This document shows positions 1 to 6,771 of a stretch of DNA of 64,000 nucleotides, piece by piece. Each line of letters opens with the position of its first letter. The first letter of the stretch is position 1. The position numbers and the translations under genes were made by a program. Origin of the DNA: an uncultured Bacteroidales bacterium (GTDB lineage Bacteria; Bacteroidota; Bacteroidia; Bacteroidales; Paludibacteraceae); the NCBI GenBank assembly GCA_902798965.1, contig CADBYS010000011.1, forward strand, positions 1 through 64,000, in the 5' to 3' direction. The notes beneath the pieces were generated by a model that was given only the letters and a program-made list of their open reading frames with translations, was not told the origin of the DNA and ran no database searches.

Positions 1-481
1 ATAGGCTTTCGTTTAACCACTCTTTGATTCTTGATATATCCTCTAATTCTTTTTGTTTCAATGCCAAATACGAATCACGCACATACAATATGCCCTTTTT
101 CTCTATTAAGTTCATATACTTAACCAAATCGGATGGTGACAATCCGATAAGTTCCCATCTACCGATATATGTTTTATACCACGCTCCCATAATAGCAAAA
201 CAATTATCGACACTAATGTAATATTCTTGTCGCCACGTGTCACCTCGTGTTCCAATAGTAATCCTGTCGTTATATAAGATTGCTCTGTCTTTCTCTGATT
301 TCTGATCAAGGTTATAAGAGGTGATCATTGGAGAATATAAGAGAAAAGAAGAATTGTTTACAATTTCATCCGGCGAGAATCCAATCTTATTTCCCGCTTC
401 CCCGTCTCTCACAAACATATCACCACTAATCCCATTAGTGATATATTCATACCTTCCGTTAATAAATCTAATTGCTTCCAT
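1..481 (-). CDS. Hypothetical protein, 3' end outside window
   Basis: An open frame runs leftward from an ATG at 481 to the window edge without a stop, giving 160 residues of an incomplete protein. It starts MEAIRFINGRYEYITNG and is rich in aromatic residues, with the stretches RQEYYISVDN and YKTYIGRWELIGLSPSDLV. The last third is a charged, probably helical region. I recognise no family. Its start is preceded by an A-rich stretch, usual for Bacteroidales ribosome binding. It lies downstream of the ORF6N gene on the same strand and is probably a cargo gene of the same mobile region. Reading frame and start are seen directly; the function is unknown. Confidence 0.6.
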   Translation of the reverse strand, partial: MEAIRFINGRYEYITNGISGDMFVRDGEAGNKIGFSPDEIVNNSSFLLYSPMITSYNLDQKSEKDRAILYNDRITIGTRGDTWRQEYYISVDNCFAIMGAWYKTYIGRWELIGLSPSDLVKYMNLIEKKGILYVRDSYLALKQKELEDISRIKEWLNESL

Positions 482-571
482 ATTGCTTCTTTCTGTTTGC
501 TTATTCTTGAAATTTCCTACGTTTCAGTGCGAATAGACAAATAGCAAACGCTAATTAATAATCCATATGTC

Positions 572-591
572 CGCAGAGACGCTTCTCTGCG
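572..591. terminator. Hairpin between ORF6N gene and next gene
   Basis: CGCAGAG and CTCTGCG form a perfect 7-bp stem with a 6-base loop, in the 164-base gap downstream of the ORF6N gene. No clear T-run follows on either strand, so it may be a weak terminator or a processing hairpin. Nothing else is visible in the gap. Confidence 0.3.
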
Positions 592-645
592 ATCCGGTTT
601 TACGTCATGGATGGGACGGTATTTTTAGGATCACAAATAGTGATA

Positions 646-1638
646 TTATATCTTACTCAGCAATTCATCGGTGGTCCAACTGTCAATCTTCGTAAAGCCA
701 AACCACTTCTTACCAAGATCCTTGATGGATGCGCCTATCAGATATACCGTATCATCAATGCACAGGAATCGGTCGTGCGCACGATTGAACTGCTCAACCT
801 CTATTGGTGCGAATTGTGCGTTGTGTTTGTCGAAGTCAAGTGACAACTGGCGTGATATATTTTTTGTATAGACCTTTGCGGTCACACCATTGTTGCGTTT
901 GTCTAACATCGCCAAGACCGTTTCGTCGATATAATTATCAATCAATACGATACGTCTCTTTGCTTCACGAATACGTTCCGTGACGAATTTGTAGGCATCG
1001 AAAATCTGACCATCAAAGAGGATGCCCTCTGTTGGTTTCGTGTTATCATCGTCCAAACGGCGGAATATCTCTTCTACTTTCTGATCCGTGGATTCTTGAT
1101 GAGCGAGTAAACTTAATTGTGTCCGTTCCATTACTTCCAAACGTTGGAACACTTGTGCGTTTGAAGCAAGGAATCGGCGCATAGCAACAAAGGCACGCAT
1201 GATTTGGATATTCACACTAACGGCCTGCGGTGAGCGAAGAACACCGCTAAGCATTGCGACACCACTTTCGGTGAAGGCGTAGGGCCGTTTGCGTGTACCT
1301 CCCCAACCTGATATCGCAATTTGCGATTTCAAGATTTTGTCCCCACTTGATATCGCAATTTGCGATTTCAAGTTTTCGCTATTGTTGGATGTCACAATTT
1401 GTGACTTCCAATTCTCGAACTCTTCCTTAGAGAGTTGGAACATAAAATCATCCGGAAAGCGTTCTATATTTCGTTTTACCTGCTCATTCAAACGGAAAGT
1501 CTCCACACCATATAGCCGTGCCAAATCGCGGTCAAGCATGACTTGCTTGCCACGGATGACGTGGATGAGGTTCTCAATATTCTCCAGTGGTTGCAATGAT
1601 ACCTGTTCTGCTTTGACTATGTCGTTCTTCTTAGCCAT
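646..1638 (-). CDS. ORF6N domain-containing protein with C-terminal PLD-like domain
   Basis: A 330-residue protein. Residues 19-150 match the ORF6N DNA-binding family found in phages and mobile elements (RGKQVMLDRDLARLYGVET, NEQVKRNIERFP, then RPYAFTESGVAMLSGVLRS). A coiled linker follows at about 155-200. The C-terminal part (about 205-330) is the PLD-like domain often attached to ORF6N in Bacteroidota, with the motif HDRFLCIDDTVYLIGAS. The function of the family is not settled; a role in phage or element biology is usual. Odd here is a 13-residue unit (LKSQIAIS...) present three times at residues 77-114, where relatives as I recall them have one. A 40-codon gene lies just upstream and probably shares its promoter. 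Confidence 0.85.
   Translation of the reverse strand: MAKKNDIVKAEQVSLQPLENIENLIHVIRGKQVMLDRDLARLYGVETFRLNEQVKRNIERFPDDFMFQLSKEEFENWKSQIVTSNNSENLKSQIAISSGDKILKSQIAISGWGGTRKRPYAFTESGVAMLSGVLRSPQAVSVNIQIMRAFVAMRRFLASNAQVFQRLEVMERTQLSLLAHQESTDQKVEEIFRRLDDDNTKPTEGILFDGQIFDAYKFVTERIREAKRRIVLIDNYIDETVLAMLDKRNNGVTAKVYTKNISRQLSLDFDKHNAQFAPIEVEQFNRAHDRFLCIDDTVYLIGASIKDLGKKWFGFTKIDSWTTDELLSKI
1297..1410. repeat. In-frame 39-bp tandem repeat inside ORF6N gene
   Basis: Three copies of a roughly 39-bp unit encode KSQIVTSNNSEN, LKSQIAISSGDKI and LKSQIAISGWGG. Each copy carries the near-palindrome ATCGCAATTTGCGAT or a degenerate form of it. Because the unit is a multiple of three, copy number can change without breaking the frame. 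Confidence 0.8.
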
Positions 1639-1657
1639 ATCTTAATATCATAAATGG

Positions 1658-1780
1658 TCACAAATTATTGACAGATTGTTGACGAATCTGCTCGCGCCAT
1701 TTCTCGCGGGCATCAATCATCTGCTGAAACGCATTGGCATACTCATCTGGGCTGTTGTAATGTACAAAGACATCCTCCAT
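1658..1780 (-). CDS. Small 40-residue protein upstream of ORF6N gene
   Basis: A short frame from ATG at 1780 to TGA at 1658-1660 encodes MEDVFVHYNSPDEYANAFQQ followed by a helical, charged tail (MIDARE, WREQIRQQ). Support for it being real is its place: it is the first frame after a clear TAACTTTG promoter at 1806-1813 and is followed 19 bases later by the ORF6N start on the same strand. No family recognised. It could be a small partner of the ORF6N protein or a leader peptide. Confidence 0.5.
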   Translation of the reverse strand: MEDVFVHYNSPDEYANAFQQMIDAREKWREQIRQQSVNNL

Positions 1781-1805
1781 ATTCGTCAAATTTCATTTTT
1801 GCCTA

Positions 1806-1880
1806 CAAAGTTACGAAAAATTTTTCAAATATGCAAGAGTGGGATGCAGATTTTTGAAAAAAAAGGGGAGAAAAGTGAAA
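1806..1880 (-). promoter_or_regulatory. Bacteroidota promoter with conserved upstream block
   Basis: Read leftward, the -7 box TAACTTTG is at 1806-1813 and a TTGCATA -33 element lies about 20 bases before it. Further upstream is a block CACTTTTCTCCCC, a T-run, then ATCTGCATCCCACTC. The whole arrangement recurs at 3417-3490 and 29530-29608. It drives the 40-codon gene and the ORF6N gene. Confidence 0.7.
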
Positions 1881-1914
1881 AATGTAGCCAAAGAGGTTAT
1901 TTTAGTCAACAATT

Positions 1915-2052
1915 CTACTTCACTTGTTTTAGGATATCTTCCGGGTTTGTGCCGATCCGGGTGATGGTACAAAGTTTCTTCCCCATATCCTTCAGCGAGT
2001 GTCCGCAATGATAAACCGTGTCATCAACTATCAGCCAACGGTCGTGTGAGGC
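1915..2052 (-). pseudogene. C-terminal fragment of an ORF6N/PLD-type protein
   Basis: Read leftward from 2052, 45 codons encode a PLD-like tail containing ASHDRWLIVDDTVYHCGHSL and KDMGKKLCTITRIG before a TAG stop. It aligns with the tail of the intact ORF6N protein (HDRFLCIDDTVYLIGAS, KDLGKK) but is closer to a second fragment at 6508-6642. There is no start codon and no N-terminal domain. The frame directly upstream belongs to a different gene (2024-2335), so a deletion joined two unrelated genes near 2050. Confidence 0.65.
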
Positions 2053-2335
2053 TTTTGCCCATTTCGAGCAACAGACCTTGATAGTATGAATGGTTGAAAG
2101 TCTTGACGATTTCGGAATCTTGATTGTGCTCGTCTTGAACGATGATTCCGTTGTTCTCTAACTCTTGTCGATGAGATTCAAGCGCATAGAGACCGGGCTT
2201 GATTCGGTAGATGCCTTTCGTGTTGCGAACGATGCGGCGTATAGACGCAAACGGGGTCTTTGAACCCCATGAGCAATCTTCAATAAAGAAGACATTCTGA
2301 TTGTCAGGTTTATTGGCAAATAATAGTCGGTTCAC
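2024..2335 (-). pseudogene. Truncated nuclease-like gene fused to foreign end
   Basis: The 103-residue frame contains RRIVRNTKGIYRIKPGLYAL and FNHSYYQGLLLEMGK. From memory these belong to a longer Bacteroidota family related to restriction nucleases, in which both segments sit in the middle of the protein. Here the frame starts inside the end of the DpnD/PcfM-like gene and stops right after GLLLEMGK, with an unrelated tail SLTRPLADS. Both ends are therefore missing and I call it a remnant. The family assignment is recognition only and should be treated as tentative. Confidence 0.45.
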
Positions 2336-2474
2336 CTATAAAATCGTCGGCACTAAGAACGATATCACCATTGCGGTAAAGTCCTTGCGCAATGCGTACC
2401 GCATCGTTCGAATTTTCAGCGTCAATGGCGACTTCTTTATGAAGCGTTTCTTCGATGATAACTTTGTATTTCAT
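2310..2474 (-). CDS. DpnD/PcfM-like small protein
   Basis: A 54-residue frame from ATG at 2474 to TAA at 2310-2312. It reads MKYKVIIEETLHKEVAIDAE, then SNDAVRIAQGLYRNGDIVLSA and a short tail. The opening VxIxETL pattern, the alternating helix and the GDIVL turn fit the DpnD/PcfM-like C-terminal family, found as stand-alone small proteins on Firmicutes and Bacteroidota plasmids and conjugative elements. The role is not known. It overlaps the first codons of the degraded gene 2024-2335 by 26 bases in another frame. Confidence 0.6.
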   Translation of the reverse strand: MKYKVIIEETLHKEVAIDAENSNDAVRIAQGLYRNGDIVLSADDFIGEPTIICQ

Positions 2475-2498
2475 TGAAAAATTTCCTCATAGTATCAC

Positions 2499-2617
2499 AA
2501 AACAAGCGTCCACTGCGAAGCGATCGGCAGAATAAACGCCTTTTATGTCTTTCTTATCGTTGTTCTCGCTGGCGATTGTTTCCAGCGCTCCGTCGCGTTC
2601 GGCAAATTGTGCTAACG
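2499..2617 (-). repeat. Dispersed terminator-containing repeat, copy 1
   Basis: This block recurs at 57749-57844 with near identity over about 95 bases, and its end recurs at 3508-3541. Read leftward it ends in a GCGT...ACGC hairpin followed by TTGTTTT, as in a factor-independent terminator. This copy has about 20 extra bases between the two hairpin arms. It follows the 3' end of the gene at 2643-3395. Confidence 0.65.
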
Positions 2618-2642
2618 CTTTACCGTCTCGGAGAGGATGGTA

Positions 2643-3395
2643 TTACTCTTTCTTTATGAACTTAACGATACAATCAATGCAAATTGGTTTGTCGGATTGC
2701 GGGTCAATAAAGACGTTTGCAGGGTGCATGTCCTCGAGGTGCAAGCGGTCACTGATATCACCGAACTTGTAATACACCTTTGCCTCGACTCCTTTAGCAA
2801 TCATGGGACCATATACGGACGTGAACACCTTTTCCGGATTCGAGAACCAGATACCTTTAGCACGAGCCCATTGTTCAACAGCCTCCTCTTGCTTGGCATC
2901 TATTTCCCAGTTTGTTGGGCTGCTTGTTTTGCATTTAAGAGAAAAGCGACCTGGTTCAAAGCTTGCTCGCGCGTAGCAGCATACGGCGTACGCCCCAATG
3001 AGCGGCGAATCTGCAAGGCAGAGGCCTGCATGCTCTTGTTGATTAAATCGATCAAGATTTGTTCTTCCATTGAGTATATCGTTTATATAGTTATCTATCA
3101 GTTGCAGCGTGTGCTCCGAAAAACCGTTGTAGGTGATGGAGGTGTTGATTTGTTCTTGGCGTGTCGGCCACATGTCATTCCTCATTTCTATTCGATCGGT
3201 TGACTCCCACTCTGCCTCCCCATCGAGCACGTCATTAACTACCTCAATTATCTCCTCGTCTGACCATCCAAGACCTGAACGACGGAACTCCTCCAATAAC
3301 TGTGGAGCCCAGCGCGGATCAATCAGCTCTGTCCAGCCTCTGTCCTCCAGATAATTGAGGGCTACGCATATCGCTGTTGGATATTGTTCGTTCAT
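2643..3395 (-). CDS. Putative polyvalent-protein-kinase-like protein
   Basis: A 250-residue protein with a good promoter (TAACTTTG at 3417-3424) 22 bases before its ATG. The N-terminal half is acidic and not recognised. The C-terminal half (about 165-245) contains ARAKGIWFSNPEKVFTSVYG, then EAKVYYKFGDISDRLHLEDM followed by HPANVF and ICIDCIVKF. The H-x-x-D/N plus CID arrangement resembles the polyvalent protein kinase-like domain of phage and conjugative-element proteins, usually one part of very large multidomain proteins. Here it stands alone. Catalysis is doubtful because no N-terminal lobe is obvious. The assignment is tentative. Confidence 0.5.
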   Translation of the reverse strand: MNEQYPTAICVALNYLEDRGWTELIDPRWAPQLLEEFRRSGLGWSDEEIIEVVNDVLDGEAEWESTDRIEMRNDMWPTRQEQINTSITYNGFSEHTLQLIDNYINDILNGRTNLDRFNQQEHAGLCLADSPLIGAYAVCCYARASFEPGRFSLKCKTSSPTNWEIDAKQEEAVEQWARAKGIWFSNPEKVFTSVYGPMIAKGVEAKVYYKFGDISDRLHLEDMHPANVFIDPQSDKPICIDCIVKFIKKE

Positions 3396-3416
3396 GTCTT
3401 TGCAACTTTAAGCTGC

Positions 3417-3490
3417 AAAGTTACAAAAAAAAAATGAAATATGCAAGAGGGAAGGGCAGAATTTTGCAAAAAAGGGGGAGAAAAATGAAA
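3417..3490 (-). promoter_or_regulatory. Promoter of 2643-3395 gene, conserved block
   Basis: Leftward-reading -7 box TAACTTTG at 3417-3424, a TTGCATA element about 20 bases upstream, then the block CATTTTTCTCCCCC with TTTTTTGCAAAATTCTGC. It is the second member of the promoter family also seen at 1806-1880 and 29530-29608. Confidence 0.7.
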
Positions 3491-3505
3491 ATTTTAGCAG
3501 AATAG

Positions 3506-3587
3506 AGAAAAACAAGCGTCAATATACGCCTTTTATATGTCATTGGTATTATCTCCGCAGACGGGAAAAATTCCTATACGGAGAAAT
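3506..3587 (-). ncRNA. Predicted small RNA ending in the repeat-type terminator
   Basis: A leftward promoter (TAACTTTG at 3594-3601) has no gene in front of it. About 80 bases later, at 3508-3541, lies the third copy of the dispersed repeat end: a GCGT...ACGC hairpin followed by TTGTTTTT. The transcript would also contain CTCCGTATAGG...CTGCGGAG, which can fold. Promoter, short body and terminator together suggest a small RNA, although a short peptide starting MTYKRRILTLVF is possible. Confidence 0.35.
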
Positions 3588-3593
3588 ACGCTA

Positions 3594-3625
3594 CAAAGTT
3601 ACAAAAAAAAATGACATTTGCAAAC
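3594..3625 (-). promoter_or_regulatory. Orphan leftward promoter
   Basis: TAACTTTG (read leftward) at 3594-3601 with TTTGCAAATG about 20 bases upstream. No protein gene follows for about 190 bases, so it probably drives the predicted small RNA at 3506-3587. Confidence 0.5.
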
Positions 3626-3662
3626 AATTTGCTGTATTTTTGCAAAATTTCTGAATATAGCA

Positions 3663-3691
3663 CAAAAAAAGCCGCAACCGCGGCTCTTTTT
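3663..3691. terminator. Bidirectional terminator
   Basis: AGCCGC, an AACC loop and GCGGCT form a perfect GC-rich stem at 3670-3685, flanked by an A-run on the left and a T-run on the right. It can end transcription in both directions, mainly for the leftward gene at 3772-4206. Confidence 0.75.
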
Positions 3692-3730
3692 GAGAATTCG
3701 GATCAATATATCAATTATCAATCCATCAAT

Positions 3731-3795
3731 TACCTTTCACTTTTCACCTTTCACTTTTCACTTTTCACCTTTCACTTTTCATCTTTCACCTTTCT
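3731..3795. repeat. Heptamer tandem repeat at a gene end
   Basis: About nine copies of a 7-base unit, CTTTTCA or CCTTTCA, run in series and overlap the last codons (RKVKDEK) of the leftward gene at 3772-4206. Related heptamers lie at 4311-4344 and, inside a gene, at 63346-63378. Confidence 0.7.
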
Positions 3796-4206
3796 CATCC
3801 CCCGATAAATCTCCGTGTACATCCAATTATAGAAATGGTAGTACTTCGTACAACCTTTCGGAATCGTTGCCCGGTACTCCGCGTACTTCTGTTGCCATAT
3901 CCGGGCTTGCTCTATGTCATCCTCTGTAAATTCCTCGGGATGATAGCACACCCGCTCGATGTCGTGCGCCATCCGCTGCGCCGCCTTGATCATCTCCCTG
4001 TTCCGCGTCGCACCCTCACTCCACGCCCCTTCATGGAAGTGGTACGTATATACCAGATGCACCTTACATCCGTCCTCATCTATCCATTTCTCTCCCCAGT
4101 AATGCCACTTGCACACCAATCGTGCCCTATTAGCCTGCCCGTCCTTTACACTGTCCAGTGCTCCACGCACTTCATTAATAACTTCAGTAAATGTTACTTT
4201 TGCCAT
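3772..4206 (-). CDS. Hypothetical protein, 144 residues
   Basis: The frame opens MAKVTFTEVINEVRGALDSV and then reads RARLVCKWHYWGEKWIDEDG. It is rich in Trp, Tyr and His, and charged, with CTKYYHFYNWMYTEIYRG near the end. The family is not recognised by name. The stop lies inside a heptamer repeat tract, so its last codons may vary between strains. A terminator at 3663-3691 follows. No TAnnTTTG promoter is visible directly upstream. It is probably cargo of the mobile region. Confidence 0.6.
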   Translation of the reverse strand: MAKVTFTEVINEVRGALDSVKDGQANRARLVCKWHYWGEKWIDEDGCKVHLVYTYHFHEGAWSEGATRNREMIKAAQRMAHDIERVCYHPEEFTEDDIEQARIWQQKYAEYRATIPKGCTKYYHFYNWMYTEIYRGMRKVKDEK

Positions 4207-4310
4207 AATCTTTGTTATTAGTTTAATTCGTTTAATTTGTGAACCTAAAACATGTTCACCGGAATAGTTTTAATAGTTTTTGATTGTTGACTGAAAAAGT
4301 CCATCGTCGG

Positions 4311-4344
4311 CTTTCGACTTTCGACTTTTGACTTTCGACTATAA
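4311..4344. repeat. Heptamer tandem repeat (CTTTCGA type)
   Basis: Four to five copies of CTTTCGA or CTTTTGA in series. The same mixture of units occurs inside the alpha-galactosidase gene at 63346-63378. The rest of the 4207-4622 gap holds only this tract, two near copies of GGTGAAATC just after it, and the large hairpin at 4534-4618. Confidence 0.7.
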
Positions 4345-4533
4345 AACATGGGGTGAAATCCTGGTGAAATCATGGGTTTATCGTGGGTATCCTAGACTTT
4401 AGTCCTACCCAAAGCCCGATCAAACCCTGACCTCACCCTTACCATCTTTTGCATTTTTCTCGCATTTTTGCGAGAACTGCCACGTCGTTTGTTAGGCCAG
4501 ATGCTATCCAATACAATTTTTGTCATGAGACTG

Positions 4534-4618
4534 TGAGACTCTGAGACTCTTTTTGCAACAAGCAGGTAATCTGTATGTTGCACGCATGGATATGTCTAAA
4601 AAGAGTCTCAGAGTCTCA
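4534..4618. repeat. 21-bp perfect inverted repeat
   Basis: TGAGACTCTGAGACTC plus TTTTT at 4534-4554 is exactly complementary to 4598-4618. Each arm is itself a tandem octamer (GAGACTCT). Inside the 43-base loop a second pair, TGCAACA at 4554-4560 and TGTTGCA at 4576-4582, can form an inner stem. The structure begins right after the stop codon of the DUF3987 gene. It may be that gene's terminator or a recombination site. Confidence 0.65.
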
Positions 4619-4622
4619 TTAC

Positions 4623-5901
4623 TCAACATGCTTTTCGGTAATGTCCGTACTCTATTTTCGTGATATATCCTTCTTCCAACCATCGGTCATTCCATCGTAT
4701 TACAGTTGCTCGTGAGACGCCCTGCGCTTTCGCTTCGGATATAAGTTCTTGCAGTTTGTACTCAGGTTTCAGCTGCTCATACAGCAACTTCCTCTGATCT
4801 ATCGGTTTAATCTCCGGCACCACATCTTGTTTGTCCCCGTCAATCATCCTGTACGCAGCCGCCATATGTAGCAGCATCTTATTCCCGATCATCTCCGCCG
4901 TCTCATAATCCTCGTCGCTACAATAAATAGTATCGACCAATTTTGGGCGATTTTTGTCTCCGCTTTCTACATAGTCTGTTTTCTGTATTCTGTCAGTGCA
5001 ACGGTCTGTATTCTCCATCCTCATCGCCGTCAGTATCATCGCCATCCGTTCTATCTGTACCGCCATGCGTATCACAGCCGAGTGGAAGTTTTCTCCTAAC
5101 AGCCCGATCAGCGCCAAGCCTCTCTTTCTGGACGTCGGTCAGGCTCCATTCGCGCTCTTCACCATTCTGCAGCGCCTCGTACGTCCGCAACATCCGCTGC
5201 CCCACGATCTTTGGCACAGCACTCTGCCCGCCTTTTGAGTTCACATACCGCTTGTCAAAGCCATTCGAGCCCTTAATCACCACGGTCAGCAATCGCGAGA
5301 AGTATCCGTTCTCGACCGAAGGCACGAGTGCGCGATATTGCCCGAACGTACCGGTGAGCAACATAGAGACTCGCGGGTTCTTGATCTCCGACGCACCTTT
5401 GACGCGGTTGCGGGAGATGGGTTCGTGTTCTGCGGCTTTGCGGAGCGTAGTGTTGTAATTCGCTGTCCCGCCTTTCCAAATGTCGGTTATCACACTGCCT
5501 TCGCTCTCGTGCAGGTAGCCGCAGCCGTTCTGCTCCTCAAGCGCTTTGTAGAAGGCTGCCAACGTGCTGTCACCGGCAATTAGCATCGGATACTGCTCGT
5601 CAATCACGCGCACCATCTCCAAGGCTTGATTAGCGATACCCTTTCCCGAAGCCGCAGCCGCCAAGATGAAACATTGCAGGTTGGCGTAGTACTTCTTGCC
5701 CGTCGGACCGTAGCGGAAGTACAGATTAGGCACACACGCGCTCGCTGCGGCAAGTGTAGCCATGAGGATGATGTCCTGCTCCTCGGGTGTTGAGGCCAGC
5801 GACAACATCTGTTGCAAACTCTCAGGAAGTTGTTGCATGTCGAGATGTTCAACAATGCGGAGGTCTGCCTGTCCCTCCAGCGAACTAAGGTTTTTGATCA
5901 T
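4623..5901 (-). pseudogene. DUF3987 replication-type protein, frameshifted
   Basis: Two overlapping frames make one protein. The first (5901 down to about 5117) reads from MIKNLSSLEG through NLYFRYGPTGKKYYANLQCF, AAAASGKGIANQALE, GDSTLAAFYKAL, HESEGSVITDIWKGG and RVSMLLTGTFGQYRALVPS. The second continues ALIGLLGENFHSAVIRMAVQ to a C-terminal HTH-like stretch (SRATVIRWNDRWLEEGY). This is the DUF3987 primase/helicase-associated family of Bacteroidota mobile elements. The frame must change near 5117 and no slippery heptamer is visible, so this is a one-base frameshift or an assembly error. The iteron-like repeats upstream (6050-6245) support a link with element replication. Confidence 0.75.
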
Positions 5902-6049
5902 AAAAATTGAGTTTTTTAATTGTTAATACTATTTGTGAGTGGCTCTTTTTGTTGTATCAAAATTCGCTCATTTGGAATTTTTGATAATTTTGGGTTATTT
6001 TTGACCGACCAAATCCATTGTATTCCGTTAGTTCCGTGAATTTAGTACT

Positions 6050-6245
6050 CCCCTCTATATAGTAGCCATTTTGCGTAGGTTTTCGTGTGAGTAGAAAAGT
6101 AATGCCCTCTATAATATAGTCACATGAGGGTGACGTTTAGGGTGCGCTGAAAAACACATGCCCCTCTATATAATAGGAGCAGGGTGTCAGCCTTCAGTTT
6201 TAAATCAAATAATTGAGCGTCAAACGCATACCCCTCTATATTATA
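6050..6245. repeat. Four iteron-like direct repeats
   Basis: Four copies of CCCTCTATA followed by a TATAG-type end start at 6051, 6105, 6162 and 6232. Each contains a small CTATA...TATAG palindrome, and the spacers (about 40-55 bases) are unrelated. They lie upstream of the DUF3987 gene. They could be replication iterons or regulator binding sites. The rest of the 5902-6450 gap shows nothing further. Confidence 0.65.
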
Positions 6246-6451
6246 GCCATTTTAGTATAACCTTTAGCTGATTATTTCGATTGATTGAGGTAGTAAAATG
6301 AGGCTCTTGTTAAGGATCTTTAACATTTTTGCAACGCATTGTTGGCATTACAGAAATAGGATTTGACAATCAGATAAGTAGCTGGCATAATTCTCCCGAT
6401 ATTGGTGCACTGTTAGCATCCGAAACAGCCTGATTTAGGTCCCCAATAGAC

Positions 6452-6493
6452 AAAAAAACAGCCAAAATTGCAAAAGAAATCACAATTTTGGCT
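6452..6493 (-). terminator. Leftward factor-independent terminator
   Basis: AGCCAAAATTG (6460-6470) pairs perfectly with CAATTTTGGCT (6483-6493). Read leftward, the stem is followed by GTTTTTTTG. It would end leftward transcripts from the decayed gene at 6508-6642. Confidence 0.75.
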
Positions 6494-6507
6494 ATAGGTA
6501 CAAAAAT

Positions 6508-6642
6508 TTAGGGCTTTTTTAGGTTGTCTATGAATTCCTTTCTGCTTATCATATTTGCTTCAAAATTTTTTTGGACTGCCCCCATCCGCATGATAGCGCA
6601 GAGTTTCTTTCCCATGTCCTTGAACGAGTGCCCGCTTGTGAC
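6508..6642 (-). pseudogene. Second C-terminal fragment of a PLD-type protein
   Basis: Leftward codons from 6642 read VTSGHSFKDMGKKLCAIMRM, then GAVQKNFEANMISRKEF and a TAA stop. This matches the fragment at 1915-2052 (HSLKDMGKKLCTITRIG) more closely than the intact ORF6N protein. The frame is blocked by TAA immediately upstream at 6643-6645, where the tRNA-like sequence begins. It is a decayed 3' end cut at the proposed element boundary. Confidence 0.6.
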
Positions 6643-6648
6643 TTAACT

Positions 6649-6666
6649 CGAATCCCTCTCGCCCGA
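6649..6666 (+). other. tRNA 3'-end-like sequence, possible attachment site
   Basis: CGAATCCCTCTCGCCCGA looks like the T-loop and acceptor strand of a tRNA, but the rest of the tRNA is absent and the preceding bases do not make a T-arm. Such partial tRNA ends mark attachment sites of integrated elements. It lies exactly where the decayed mobile genes on the left stop and an ordinary gene on the right begins. No second copy was seen in the window. Confidence 0.4.
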
Positions 6667-6715
6667 GTTGCATTTTTCATTTTTTTGCCTGCTATTTGGC
6701 AGAAAAATGCTTCGC

Positions 6716-6750
6716 ACTCTTGCAAATATCAAAAAAAAGTCGTACCTTTG
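6716..6750 (+). promoter_or_regulatory. Promoter of the endonuclease gene
   Basis: TTGCAAA at 6720-6726 and TACCTTTG at 6743-6750 make a standard Bacteroidota promoter, 21 bases before the ATG at 6772. Confidence 0.75.
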
Positions 6751-6771
6751 TAGCAAAATCTAAGCACACAG

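Noticed and set aside
4392-4583. Leftward open frame of 63 codons
   Set aside because: It overlaps one arm of the 21-bp inverted repeat, is Arg/Lys-rich and has no promoter or relatives I recognise.
6050-6245. CRISPR-like array
   Set aside because: Repeats are only about 15 bases, imperfect and only four, with spacers of unequal length, and there are no cas adaptation genes. Iterons or operators fit better.
6633-6671. A complete tRNA gene
   Set aside because: Only a T-loop/acceptor-like 18-base stretch is present. No D-arm, anticodon arm or matching 5' acceptor strand is found, so it is treated as a possible attachment site.
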